Below, one piece after another: positions 8,950-18,734 of a stretch of 64,000 bases of DNA. This stretch comes from Sphingobacterium sp. UGAL515B_05 (GTDB lineage: Bacteria; Bacteroidota; Bacteroidia; Sphingobacteriales; Sphingobacteriaceae): NCBI RefSeq assembly GCF_033097525.1, contig NZ_CP109907.1:3782001-3846000 (forward strand), read 5' to 3'. Position numbers and translations under genes: made by a program. Every line of letters starts with the position of its first letter. Positions within the stretch are counted from its first letter, which is position 1. Under the pieces are notes generated by a model. It was not told the DNA's origin. It searched no databases and saw nothing but the letters and a program-made list of their open reading frames with translations.

Positions 8950-10500
8950 ATGAAAATCGGCGCTTTTGTCTTCTCCTTAATGATCCCGTTTTTGGGAGCA
9001 TTGGCGCAGCAAGCCCATAATCCAATCATCTTTGCTGACGTGCCCGATATGTCCATGATACGCGTCGGTGATACCTATTATATGAGCAGTACGACCATGC
9101 ACATGAACCCCGGTGTCCCGATTATGAAGTCCAAAGACATGGTCAATTGGACGTTGATTAATTATGCGTACGATCGTCTTGGCGATCAGGATGAACTCAA
9201 TCTGTCAAACCATAAAAATGCGTATGGGCACGGCTCCTGGGCAAGCAGTTTGCGCTTTCATGAGGGGCGGTACTATGTCAGTACATTTTCGGCCAATACA
9301 GGAAAAACGCATGTCTACCACACAGCAGATATTGAACATGGCCCCTGGGTTTCGAAAGAATTTCAGCCGATGATGCACGATCATAGCTTATTCTTTGACG
9401 GGGGGAAAATATATATGATCTGGGGTGGGGGACGTATCTATATTGCTGAATTATTGCCTGATTTTTCAGGTGTTAAAGCAGGAACACAACGCGTATTGAT
9501 AGACGATGCCTCTTTACCCGCCAAGCCTAAAGAAGGCAAAGCCGGTTTACCTGCTGAAGGATCCCAAATGTTTAAGATCAATGGTATGTATTATCTTTTT
9601 AATATTTCATGGCCAGCGGGAGGAATGCGCACGGTGATTGTACATCGGGCGAGCCAATTGGAAGGTCCGTATGAGGGGAAAGTGGTTTTGCAGGATCAGG
9701 GTGTGGCACAGGGAGGTCTGATTGATATGCCCAACGGAAAATGGTATGCTTATCTTTTTCAGGATTATGGTGCTGTAGGCCGAATTCCGTTTTTGGTTCC
9801 TGTCAAATGGGAAGATGGATGGCCAGTGCTTGGTATTGACGGAAAAGTCCCGGCCACATTGGATCTTCCCGCAAATAAAAGCTTAAGCCCCGGAATTGTT
9901 GACTCGGATGATTTTGACCGGAAAGCCGGACAAGCCGCCCTTCCCCTGGCATGGCAATGGAACCATAACCCAGTTGTTGATCTTTGGTCAGTGACCGAAC
10001 GCCGTGGCTTTTTGAGACTGCGAACCGGCGACCTTACTGATGACTTTCTTTCAGCTAAAAATACATTGACGCAACGCACCATCGGCCCGAGCTGCAGCGC
10101 CGCTATTGCTGTAGAGGTTTCTAACATGAAAGATGGTGATTTTGCAGGAATATCGCTATTGCAAAAAAACTATGGTTTAGTAGGAGTCCGGATGGAAGGA
10201 AATACAAAATCGTTGGTAATGATTAATGCGATGACGGGTGCGCCACAAGAACTGGCGAAGATCAATCTCAAACAGCAGCGTATATTTCTTAAAGCAAACT
10301 GCGATTTTTCAAACAAAAAAGATACGGCCCAATTTTTTTATAGTACCGATGGACACCATTGGAAGATGATAGGTAACGTGCTAAAAATGAGTTACACCAT
10401 TCCTCATTTTATGGGTTATCGGTTCGGACTTTTTAACTATGCGAGTAAAGAGGCTGGTGGCTACGTAGATTTTGATTACTTCCATTTAACCATAAATTAA
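8950..10500 (+). CDS. Exported GH43 beta-xylosidase / arabinofuranosidase with C-terminal beta-sandwich
   Basis: About 516 residues. I start at ATG 8950 (MKIGAFVFSLMIPF), which gives a clean signal peptide ending near GALAQQ; ATG 8917 and 8941 are alternatives. The five-blade GH43 propeller occupies roughly the first 300 residues, with catalytic acids in FADVPDMS and LPAEGSQM. The rest resembles the concanavalin-like C-terminal domain found on GH43 xylosidases. It lies 37 bp after GH95 and 6 bp before the next GH43, so it is co-transcribed. Its exact linkage cannot be read from sequence. Confidence 0.88.
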   Translation: MKIGAFVFSLMIPFLGALAQQAHNPIIFADVPDMSMIRVGDTYYMSSTTMHMNPGVPIMKSKDMVNWTLINYAYDRLGDQDELNLSNHKNAYGHGSWASSLRFHEGRYYVSTFSANTGKTHVYHTADIEHGPWVSKEFQPMMHDHSLFFDGGKIYMIWGGGRIYIAELLPDFSGVKAGTQRVLIDDASLPAKPKEGKAGLPAEGSQMFKINGMYYLFNISWPAGGMRTVIVHRASQLEGPYEGKVVLQDQGVAQGGLIDMPNGKWYAYLFQDYGAVGRIPFLVPVKWEDGWPVLGIDGKVPATLDLPANKSLSPGIVDSDDFDRKAGQAALPLAWQWNHNPVVDLWSVTERRGFLRLRTGDLTDDFLSAKNTLTQRTIGPSCSAAIAVEVSNMKDGDFAGISLLQKNYGLVGVRMEGNTKSLVMINAMTGAPQELAKINLKQQRIFLKANCDFSNKKDTAQFFYSTDGHHWKMIGNVLKMSYTIPHFMGYRFGLFNYASKEAGGYVDFDYFHLTIN

Positions 10501-10506
10501 GATGAT

Positions 10507-11883
10507 ATGAGAAAACAATTTTTTACGTTATTTCTGTTTGGATTCCAATTCCTGTTTTTGCCTTCAATAAATACGTTAAAAGCACAAAATCCGATTGTAC
10601 AGACATCCTATACGGCGGATCCGGCACCATTAGTGTATAATAACCGGCTTTATCTTTATACCACGCAGGATGAAGAAGAATCCACCTGGTTTAATATGAA
10701 CAATTGGCGGGTGTATTCAACCAATGACATGGTGAACTGGACAGACCATGGTGCGATTCTCTCTTATACAGATTTTGAATGGGCAAAAGGGGATGCTTGG
10801 GCGGCGCAATGTGTTGAAAAGAATGGTAAATTTTATCTATATGTGCCTGTTATTTCTAAACTCAACAATCGTGGTGCGATCGGTGTTGCAGTTGCTGATA
10901 GTCCGTTGGGACCTTTTCATGATCCCTTGGGAAAACCATTACTACAGAGTGAATGGGGCGATATCGATCCGACTGTGTTTATTGATGACGATGGTGAGGC
11001 ACATATGTACTGGGGGAATCCTCAGCTGAAATATGTCAGGCTGAATGAAGATATGATCTCTTATGCGGGTGATATCGTTGAGGTTCCGATGACAGCAGCA
11101 TCATTTGGAAAAAGAGCGGGAGATCCGAAACGACCTACAACCTACGAGGAAGGTCCCTGGTTGTACAAAAGAAACAGCTTGTATTATCTTTTTTGGCCGG
11201 GAGGCCCTTTACCTGAATTTATTGGGTATTCGACCAGCAAAAAAGCCGAAGGCCCCTGGAAGTATGGTGGTGTAGTCATGTCAGCCGAAGGAAAAGCATT
11301 TACAAACCATCCTGGTGTTGTCGATTTTAAAGGGAAGACCTATTTCTTTTATCACAATGGAGCTTTACCCGGCGGAGGAGGTTTCACGCGCTCTGTTGCT
11401 GTGCAGGAATTAAACTTTAATCCAGACGGCAGTATCCCGCCGATGAAAATGACTGCAGGAATTACTCAGGGGCTAGCAAACGTAAACCCTTACGAACTTC
11501 ATCAGGCCGAAATGATTGCTTGGTCCGAGCACGTTAAATCCTATCAGCGTGAAAAAGTAGGTGTTTTTATAAAGGCAAGGAAAGATGGAGCTTATACCTG
11601 TGTGAAAAATGTTGACTTTGGTGAGAAAGGTGCCCGCACTTTTTTTGCACGGGTGGGAACAACACATAACGGTGGAGTCAGCATGGAGGTTCGTTCAGGA
11701 GCGATCGACGGGGCTTTATTGGCTACCATACAAGTTCCTATGACAGGGGGCGATGACCGGTGGACTACAGTGGAGACCGTACTAGCCGATAAAGTGAAGG
11801 GAATACACGATTTATACTTTGTTTATAAAGGCAAGGCTCCGTCGAATATTCTGTTTTTCGATTGTTGGAAATTTGGAAGGTAA
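10507..11883 (+). CDS. Exported GH43 with C-terminal CBM6
   Basis: A 458-residue enzyme with signal peptide (about residues 1-26). The GH43 catalytic triad appears as YTADPAPLV (base), GDIDPTVF (pKa modulator) and YEEGPWLY (acid). From about residue 325 a CBM6-like beta-sandwich begins at [10 protein letters not shown] and ends FFDCWKF at the C-terminus. This domain pair is frequent in arabinoxylan arabinofuranosidases and xylosidases. The carbohydrate-binding module would hold the enzyme on xylan chains. The next gene begins 11 bp later. Confidence 0.9.
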   Translation: MRKQFFTLFLFGFQFLFLPSINTLKAQNPIVQTSYTADPAPLVYNNRLYLYTTQDEEESTWFNMNNWRVYSTNDMVNWTDHGAILSYTDFEWAKGDAWAAQCVEKNGKFYLYVPVISKLNNRGAIGVAVADSPLGPFHDPLGKPLLQSEWGDIDPTVFIDDDGEAHMYWGNPQLKYVRLNEDMISYAGDIVEVPMTAASFGKRAGDPKRPTTYEEGPWLYKRNSLYYLFWPGGPLPEFIGYSTSKKAEGPWKYGGVVMSAEGKAFTNHPGVVDFKGKTYFFYHNGALPGGGGFTRSVAVQELNFNPDGSIPPMKMTAGITQGLANVNPYELHQAEMIAWSEHVKSYQREKVGVFIKARKDGAYTCVKNVDFGEKGARTFFARVGTTHNGGVSMEVRSGAIDGALLATIQVPMTGGDDRWTTVETVLADKVKGIHDLYFVYKGKAPSNILFFDCWKFGR

Positions 11884-11894
11884 AGTGGTAGAAT

Positions 11895-13799
11895 ATGTTT
11901 TTTAGAATAGAAAATTTCTTTTGTTTTTCATCTTTTTTTAATCGTCTAACGCTGGTTACTGTTTGGCTTCTCGGACTACTACCATGTGCTGCCAGTGTAC
12001 GGTTGCCAGCAATCCTGGGGGACCAGATGGTTCTACAGCGGGATATCGATCTCAATATTTGGGGATGGGCAGCGAAAGGCGAAAAGATTACTCTTCGTTT
12101 TAGAGGTGCATACTATTATACAGAAGCAGGTAGGGATGGTAAGTGGTCTGTGCATATCCCGCCACAGCATTACGGTGGTCCTTATCTCATGGAGATCAAT
12201 GACATTGTTATTCGGGATGTGTTAATTGGCGATGTCTGGCTCTGTTCGGGCCAGTCCAACATGGAGACACCGATTAAGCGGCTTGTCGAACGTTTTCCTG
12301 AAATAAATGAATCCAATAATCATATGATCCGTTATTTCAAGGTGCCGACACAAAATAGTATAGTGGATAGACAGGAAGATATACCTTCTGGTGAACGATG
12401 GCATTCCGGAATCGCCTCCGATGTTATGAATTGGACGGCATTGGCCTATTTTTATGCGATGGAGTCCTATCGGCATAATGGTATTCCTGTCGGAATGATC
12501 GTATCTAGTCTCGGCGGATCAGGAATAGAGCGCTGGATTGATCAGAAATATCTGAAAAACTTTCCTGAATTGTTGCTAGATCAACATGCTGTCGATAGCC
12601 TTCGGTGGGCCGAAAGAGATCTGGGAGCGGATTATTGGACAGAAGAAGAATATAACGATTCGGATTGGCCAACGGTGCTGGTGCCTGAATACTGGAAAAA
12701 AGCGCAGCGAACTACTAAAGGGGTACGTTATTACCGTAAGAATTTCACTGTTCCGGAAGCTAAAGAAGGGCGGCATGCCAAGTTGTATTTGGGGACTCTG
12801 ATCGATAGCGATTCGGTGTATGTCAATGGTCATTTTGTAGGTTCTACTGCCTACCGTTACCCGCCACGGATTTACGATATTCCTGCAGGGATACTTCATG
12901 CAGGAAGAAATAATTTAACCGTGCGCCTGCGATCGGATGGAGGGGATGGCGGATTTACACCCGATAAATCCTATGAGATTAGATTGGACGATGTATGTAT
13001 TGATCTTGCAGGCGAATGGCGTTGGCAAATTGCGATTGACCAGGAAGAAGTTGAAAAGTATAAAAGCCGCCTGCGGCATTTGGGGCTGGTTGGTTCGGGC
13101 CTGTATAACGGAATGATCTATCCATTGCGCGGCTATGGAATAAAAGGCGTTCTCTGGTATCAAGGGGAAGCAAATGCGGGTGATCCATCCTATTATCAAA
13201 GCTATCTTACTCGTTTGATCAGTAATTGGCGCGCGCAATTTGGTCAGCCTCAGCTTCCTTTTTTGATGGTGCAGCTGCCCAACTTTATGGCCAAAGATAC
13301 GGTACCGGCGGAGTCTAACTGGGCAAGGATCAGGGAGGCTCAATTTGAGGTTAGCAAAGAGGTTCCTTTAACAGCGCTCGCCGTGACTTATGATCTTGGT
13401 GAGTGGAACGATATACATCCGCTAAATAAGAAGGATATGGCAAAGCGATTATTTCTATGCGCGCGTAAGATGTTGTATGGCGAACAGGTAGTCGCTTCCG
13501 GCCCACGGTTTAAACATATGCGGACCGATGGAAATCAAGTTGTCGTTTCATTCAACGAAATTGGAAAGGGACTGGCTATCGGTCATGGTAAAAAATTGCA
13601 ACATTTTGCGATTGCAGGTTCAGACCGAAAATTCGTATGGGCGAATGCAATTATACGTGGGAATGAGGTTGTATTGAGTCATCCAAAGATCAGCAATCCA
13701 CAGGCAGTCCGCTATGCATGGAGCAATAATCCCGAAGATGCAAATCTAGTCAACAAGGAAGGAATGCTAGCTGTGCCATTTCGTACCGATAATTGGTAG
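11895..13799 (+). CDS. Sialate-O-acetylesterase-type SGNH esterase with inserted jelly-roll domain
   Basis: A 634-residue exported esterase. SGNH signatures are present: CSGQSNME (serine), SSLGGSGIERW (glycine), LWYQGEANAG (asparagine) and DIHPLNKKDMAKR (Asp-His). The family is interrupted between about residues 230 and 375 by a beta-galactosidase-like jelly-roll (segment VRYYRKNFTVP through NNLTVRL). In xylan loci this class deacetylates acetyl-xylan, so that role is likely here rather than sialate deacetylation. It sits in the run of xylanolytic genes with short spacing. Confidence 0.88.
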   Translation: MFFRIENFFCFSSFFNRLTLVTVWLLGLLPCAASVRLPAILGDQMVLQRDIDLNIWGWAAKGEKITLRFRGAYYYTEAGRDGKWSVHIPPQHYGGPYLMEINDIVIRDVLIGDVWLCSGQSNMETPIKRLVERFPEINESNNHMIRYFKVPTQNSIVDRQEDIPSGERWHSGIASDVMNWTALAYFYAMESYRHNGIPVGMIVSSLGGSGIERWIDQKYLKNFPELLLDQHAVDSLRWAERDLGADYWTEEEYNDSDWPTVLVPEYWKKAQRTTKGVRYYRKNFTVPEAKEGRHAKLYLGTLIDSDSVYVNGHFVGSTAYRYPPRIYDIPAGILHAGRNNLTVRLRSDGGDGGFTPDKSYEIRLDDVCIDLAGEWRWQIAIDQEEVEKYKSRLRHLGLVGSGLYNGMIYPLRGYGIKGVLWYQGEANAGDPSYYQSYLTRLISNWRAQFGQPQLPFLMVQLPNFMAKDTVPAESNWARIREAQFEVSKEVPLTALAVTYDLGEWNDIHPLNKKDMAKRLFLCARKMLYGEQVVASGPRFKHMRTDGNQVVVSFNEIGKGLAIGHGKKLQHFAIAGSDRKFVWANAIIRGNEVVLSHPKISNPQAVRYAWSNNPEDANLVNKEGMLAVPFRTDNW

Positions 13800-13880
13800 C
13801 ATGAGTAGTTCGAGGAAAAAAAATCAATTGAAAAGTATAAAATATAATTCAGCAATTTAAGTAATTAATATAATCAATTT

Positions 13881-15980
13881 ATGAAGGGACTAAATATTGT
13901 CTTAAAAAAACGGACAATGGTATTGTTATTATCCGTTACGGGAATTTTATCAACAACACGGGCGTTGGGGCAGCAGCAAAATATGGTGAAGGATCTCAGT
14001 AAGGGGTTTGTGCACCAGTCTATAGGTAATCCATACCTACCACTTTGGGAGCATCTCCCTGATGGTGAACCCCGTGTTTTTGAAGATCCTGACCAGCCGG
14101 GGAAATATCGCGCATATATCATTGGTTCCCATGATTTACGTTTTACGAGTTATTGTGGGCCTGACATTCGGATGTGGTCAGCGCCGATTGAAAACTTAAC
14201 GAGCTGGCGAGACGAGGGTGCTATTTTTAGCTATCCGATTGATGGAAAATGGGATGTGATGTATGCCCCAGATCTTGTAGAGGTCAAACGTAAAGATGGA
14301 AAAAAAGAATACTACTTGTTTCCACACAGCAGAGGAGATAAACGTGAAGCAATGGTAGTCAAAGGCGATCGACCGAATGGCCCCTTTAAACCTATAAACC
14401 TCACGGAAGACGGTAAGCGTACTTTGCCCGGAAGTATCTTAGGGTTTGATCCGGCCATTTACATTGAATATGTGACGGATCCCAAAGATCCTGATTATGA
14501 AATTGGATTCCGGGCATACGGTTTTTGGGGTTTTCAACGCTCGATGGCGGCACAGTTAGATCAGAAAACGATGTATTCGCTACGACCAGGTACCGAAATT
14601 ATTAATTATCTATTGCCAGCAAGTGCACGATATGGTGAATTGCGTGATCCAAAAGGTACCGCCTATCCTAATATTTTTGAGGGCGAGGATTTGGGAACTT
14701 TTAATTTTTTTGAAGCTTCATCAATTCGTAAAGTCGGCAACAAATATGTTTCGGTATACAGTGGATATTCAGGTCCTGAATATGGGGTAGGGAGCTCAAA
14801 TTCAACCTTGCGGTACGCGGTGGCAGATTCGCCATTGGGGCCTTGGAAGAGTGGCGGTGTTTTGGTCGATTCGCGTGCTCCAGTATTAAATAAAGACGGA
14901 TCGGCTATCGAAACCAGCAATGCGGGGCATAATACCCATGGCAGTATCGAACTGATTAATGGACAATGGTACGTATTTTACCATAGACCGCCACGCGGAT
15001 TTGGCTTTGCACGTCAGGCGGTAGTAGAACCTATCAGAGTTTCGTGGGATGAAAAAAGCGTAAAAGATGGTGGGATGGTTGCTATCCGAGCTTTTGACCC
15101 ATTTCAAGAAAATTTAACCATCAAAGATAAGCAGGGAAAAGAATATAAAGGTGCAGAGGTGACATCGGAAGGATTCCATTTCTATGGATTAGACCCCTAT
15201 CGGTATTACTCGGCTGGATATGCCTGTTATCTTTCAGATATCAGTTTACAACAGGATTCATGGGACGTATGGGATAACCATATGCCTGTGACAAATATGA
15301 AAAATGGAACTATCGCAGGTTTTAAATATTTTGGTTTTGGTGGGCTGAAACAGGATAAATTCGGATTAAAGGCGTTTGAGGGAACAAAAAAAGGAAATCG
15401 TACCACCTTCAATCTGTTTATTACACCAAAAACACAAGCTTCATTTAAGATCAATGTGTGGCTGGATGGTCCTTGGGATAATGAAACCTGGAAAGGAAAG
15501 CGTATTGCTCAAATAACAGTTCCCGCAAATACGGCGACAACAGTAAAGCAATTTACGGTCGATGTTTCTAATTATGTCGATCACTTGGATGGCAAACATG
15601 CCTTGTTTCTGGTCGCTGAGGGTGAAGAGGGCAAGCCCCTTTTTGATTTTATAGGATTGGGATTTAGTTCGAAAGACAAAAAAATTGAACGTCCGGTACC
15701 GCCTTCGGTTACGATTACAGTGAATGGAAAAAAACTAATGTTGCCTTCGATTCCTGTGCGATCTACCGATGAGAACGGCATCGTTGGTTACAACCATTAT
15801 GAAGTTACTTTTCCAATGGAAACCAACGACAAGAAGATTCCTGTGGTGAAGGCTATGGCAAATAACCCTGAAGTTGAAATCAAAGTTAAACAAGGCAGCT
15901 CGGTGACTGGTTACGCACAGGTCGATTGTGTTTACAAAGGACAAACCAAAAGCTATCTTGTAAAGTATGTAAAGAATTGA
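13881..15980 (+). CDS. Large exported GH43-family glycosidase with C-terminal beta-sandwich region
   Basis: A 699-residue protein with signal peptide ending near RALGQQQ. The GH43-like propeller spans about residues 40-400, with candidate catalytic residues in VFEDPDQPG, FDPAIYIEY and FFEASSIRK. The last 300 residues look like beta-sandwich modules (for example WLDGPWDNETW, then VTITVNGKKL), which are not confidently assigned. Substrate is unknown; context points to arabinoxylan side chains. It is the last gene before the strong terminator at 16016. Confidence 0.8.
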   Translation: MKGLNIVLKKRTMVLLLSVTGILSTTRALGQQQNMVKDLSKGFVHQSIGNPYLPLWEHLPDGEPRVFEDPDQPGKYRAYIIGSHDLRFTSYCGPDIRMWSAPIENLTSWRDEGAIFSYPIDGKWDVMYAPDLVEVKRKDGKKEYYLFPHSRGDKREAMVVKGDRPNGPFKPINLTEDGKRTLPGSILGFDPAIYIEYVTDPKDPDYEIGFRAYGFWGFQRSMAAQLDQKTMYSLRPGTEIINYLLPASARYGELRDPKGTAYPNIFEGEDLGTFNFFEASSIRKVGNKYVSVYSGYSGPEYGVGSSNSTLRYAVADSPLGPWKSGGVLVDSRAPVLNKDGSAIETSNAGHNTHGSIELINGQWYVFYHRPPRGFGFARQAVVEPIRVSWDEKSVKDGGMVAIRAFDPFQENLTIKDKQGKEYKGAEVTSEGFHFYGLDPYRYYSAGYACYLSDISLQQDSWDVWDNHMPVTNMKNGTIAGFKYFGFGGLKQDKFGLKAFEGTKKGNRTTFNLFITPKTQASFKINVWLDGPWDNETWKGKRIAQITVPANTATTVKQFTVDVSNYVDHLDGKHALFLVAEGEEGKPLFDFIGLGFSSKDKKIERPVPPSVTITVNGKKLMLPSIPVRSTDENGIVGYNHYEVTFPMETNDKKIPVVKAMANNPEVEIKVKQGSSVTGYAQVDCVYKGQTKSYLVKYVKN

Positions 15981-16015
15981 ACCGTTAGCCGGTAAGCGGT
16001 TTTACAAACATGTAG

Positions 16016-16051
16016 AAAAAGGCTGTCCAATGGAAATGGACAGCCTTTTTT
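16016..16051 (+). terminator. Strong rho-independent terminator inside the xylan locus
   Basis: A perfect stem (GGCTGTCCA paired with TGGACAGCC, extended by A5 and T5 on the flanks) surrounds a 7-base loop and runs into T. It ends the first transcription unit, so the transporter and GH10 genes need their own promoter. Confidence 0.9.
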
Positions 16052-16083
16052 AAACATTTTTATTGGAATATAAAACATTTGTA

Positions 16084-16116
16084 TTGGTTCCCGGTAGAAA
16101 GCTACTTGTAGTTTTA
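16084..16116 (+). promoter_or_regulatory. Candidate promoter of the second xylan operon
   Basis: TTG (16084-16086) and TAGTTTTA (16109-16116, one mismatch to TAnnTTTG) lie 22 bp apart. GGTAGAAAGCTA at 16093-16104 differs by one base from the element before the first operon. The weak -7 box suggests an activator is required. Confidence 0.4.
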
Positions 16117-16150
16117 CCCTTGTAATTCAACTAATCGAATAACCAATTAT

Positions 16151-17564
16151 ATGGATCAAAGTATAACAGAGGTAAAGCCTATTAAAGGTTTTTACAAACT
16201 TTCAATGAAACAACGGGTGGGGTTTGGCGCTGGTGATCTTGCACAGAATCTTATTTACCAGACTGTTTCGATGTACCTCCTGATTTTTTATACCAATGTT
16301 TATGGAATTTCTGCTGCTTCGGCAGGAGTCATGTTTCTCATTGTCCGAATTGTGGATGTGCTGTGGGATCCCATTGTAGGTGCATTTGTCGATAAGAGAA
16401 ATCCCCGGATGGGAAAGTACAGATCCTATTTGGTGCTGGGAGGAATTCCAATGACAGGGTTTGCAATTCTGTGTTTTTGGAATGGATTTTCGGTTTCTTT
16501 GGCCTACGCTTATATTACATATGTTGGCCTTTCAATGCTTTATACTTTAGTGAATGTTCCCTATGGTGCTTTAAATGCTTCCTTGACGAGGGATACGGAC
16601 GAGGTGACAAAACTAACATCGACGCGCATGTTTATGGCGAACGTGGGCGGGCTGGCTGTTGGGTATGGCGTACCGCTGGTCGTACAGTATCTCGCTCCGG
16701 ATGGAAAGATAAACTCAAAAGATTCGGCCGAAGCCTGGTTTACAACGATGCTGATCTATGCTTTAGTCGGATTGGCCCTTCTGATTTTTTGTTTCTCACA
16801 AACAAAAGAACGGGTTATTATGGATGAAAAGGATACGGATAATGTTCGCGTATCTGATCTATGGCGAGAATTTAAGCACAATAGGCCTTTGCGTATTTTG
16901 GCCTTTTTTTTTCATTACAGCATTTGCGATGATGGCCATCGGTAATTCGGCAGGATCCTACTACATGATCTATAATGTACATGCTCCGGATATGCTGCCT
17001 TATTTTATGGCTCTGGGCTCCCTGCCTGCTTTTATTTTTATGCCATTGGTGCCGGCTATCAAACGTACAATAGGAAAGAAGCAAATGTTCTATGTTTTTC
17101 TGAGTGTCGCTATCCTTGGAATGCTCATGTTGTACATAATTTCATCCAACGAGACGCTCAAGAATAATATTGGACTGGTATTGGCTGCTCAGTTTATCAA
17201 GTCAACGGGTGTAATCGTCGCTACGGGGTATATGTGGGCTCTTGTGCCTGAGGTCATATCTTATGGTGAATATAAAACCGGTAAGCGTATTTCGGGTATT
17301 GTCAATGCACTGACAGGTATTTTTTATAAGGCTGGAATGGCATTGGGAGGTGTCGTCCCTGGATTGGTACTGACTTATGTTGAATTTGATAAAGATAATG
17401 CAGTAAGACAATCTGCATTGGCTGAAAAGGGAATTCTATGGTTGGTGGCTGTTATTCCTGCCGTTCTTTTGGTGCTCGCGATGTATGTTATCTCCAAATA
17501 CGAACTGGATGATATAACGATCGACAAAATCAACCAAGATATAGAATCAAGACATACTTATTAA
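16151..17564 (+). pseudogene. GPH-family sugar:cation symporter (MelB/XynB type), frameshifted
   Basis: Two overlapping frames together encode a full-length transporter. The first (16151-16945) gives the N-terminal half with GAGDLAQN, DVLWDPIVGAF and MGKYRSY; the second takes over near 16904 and gives the C-terminal half (FFFITAFAMMAIG to KINQDIESRHTY). The break is in a run of nine T at 16904-16912; eight T would restore one frame of 470 residues, the usual family length. Such proteins import pentosides such as xylose oligomers across the inner membrane. Either an assembly indel, a true lesion, or slippage on the homopolymer. GH10 follows 13 bp later. Confidence 0.85.
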
Positions 17565-17577
17565 TCAAAAATAAACC

Positions 17578-18729
17578 ATGAAGATGTTAAAAACTATTGT
17601 TGTGGCGGTAGCAGCCTTACTATTTGGTCCTGCTGCTTCAGCCACTTTGCAGAACCTGAAGCGGGCTCCTGATTCATTGACCTTGAAAGATGCATTTGAG
17701 GGTAAATTTTTTATAGGAACAGCATTAAACCTTGATCAGATATGGGAGCGCGATCAGGCAGCGGTCGTGGTGGTCAAAACGCAGTTCAACTCCATAGTTG
17801 CCGAGAATTGTATGAAAAGTATGTTTTTGCAACCAAGGGAAGGTGAGTTCGATTTTAAAGATGCGGACCGCTTTGTCGCATTTGGAGAAAAAAATAAAAT
17901 GCAAATTATCGGTCACACGCTGATTTGGCATTCGCAAACACCAGCTTGGTTTTTTGTCGATAAAAATGGGAAAGAAGTCACCCGAGAGGTACTTATCGAA
18001 CGCATGCGGAAGCATATACAAACCGTTGTTTCCCGCTATAAAGGAAGGGTATTTGGTTGGGATGTGGTGAATGAGGCCATATTGGATAATGGAGAATGGC
18101 GTAAAAGCAAATTCTACGAGATCATCGGGCCGCAATTCATTGAATTGGCCTTCAAATTTGCGCATGAGGCAGATCCAAATGCAGAATTATATTATAACGA
18201 TTATTCAACTGCTATCCCCGAAAAAAGAAAGGGTATTATGCGTATGGTGCAACAGGTAAAGGCTGCCGGTGGGCAGGTCACTGGAATTGGTATGCAGGAA
18301 CACAATGCATTGGACAATCCATCGGTCGATGAAGTCGAAAAAACCATACTCGGATTTGCAGGCCTTGGTGCGAAGGTAATGGTGACGGAAATGGATATTT
18401 CGGTCCTACCGCATGTACGTCCCAATATGGGAGCGGAAATAGGGGAGCGTCATGCCTACAGTAAAGCGATGAATCCGTACGAAAAAGGACTTCCTGCAGC
18501 GAAAATGAATGAGTTGGGAGCGAGATATGTAGCGTTTTTTAATTTATATCTCAAACATCGGGATAAAATATCACGTGTGACATTGTGGGGTGTTGGCGAT
18601 GGAGACTCATGGAAGAATGGCTGGCCTATTCCGGGACGTACAGACTATCCGTTGTTATTTGACCGGAATTATCAGCCCAAACCTTTTGTAAAGGATATTA
18701 TTGCGTTGACTCAAAAAAAAAAGAAATAA
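17578..18729 (+). CDS. GH10 endo-1,4-beta-xylanase
   Basis: A 383-residue family 10 xylanase with a signal peptide (about residues 1-22). The fold signatures are plain: FNSIVAENCMKSMFLQP, GHTLIWHSQTPAWFF, the acid/base glutamate in WDVVNEAIL and the nucleophile glutamate in VTEMDISVLP. It cuts the xylan backbone into short xylo-oligosaccharides. No carbohydrate-binding module or lipobox is visible, so it is probably periplasmic. It follows the transporter and precedes the GH43 without signal peptide by 5 bp. Confidence 0.95.
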   Translation: MKMLKTIVVAVAALLFGPAASATLQNLKRAPDSLTLKDAFEGKFFIGTALNLDQIWERDQAAVVVVKTQFNSIVAENCMKSMFLQPREGEFDFKDADRFVAFGEKNKMQIIGHTLIWHSQTPAWFFVDKNGKEVTREVLIERMRKHIQTVVSRYKGRVFGWDVVNEAILDNGEWRKSKFYEIIGPQFIELAFKFAHEADPNAELYYNDYSTAIPEKRKGIMRMVQQVKAAGGQVTGIGMQEHNALDNPSVDEVEKTILGFAGLGAKVMVTEMDISVLPHVRPNMGAEIGERHAYSKAMNPYEKGLPAAKMNELGARYVAFFNLYLKHRDKISRVTLWGVGDGDSWKNGWPIPGRTDYPLLFDRNYQPKPFVKDIIALTQKKKK

Positions 18730-18734
18730 GAAAA

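Noticed and set aside
12915..13343. 142-codon frame on the minus strand
   Set aside because: Antisense to the SGNH esterase; no start context, no family features.
17725..18165. 146-codon frame on the minus strand
   Set aside because: Antisense to the GH10 xylanase catalytic domain.
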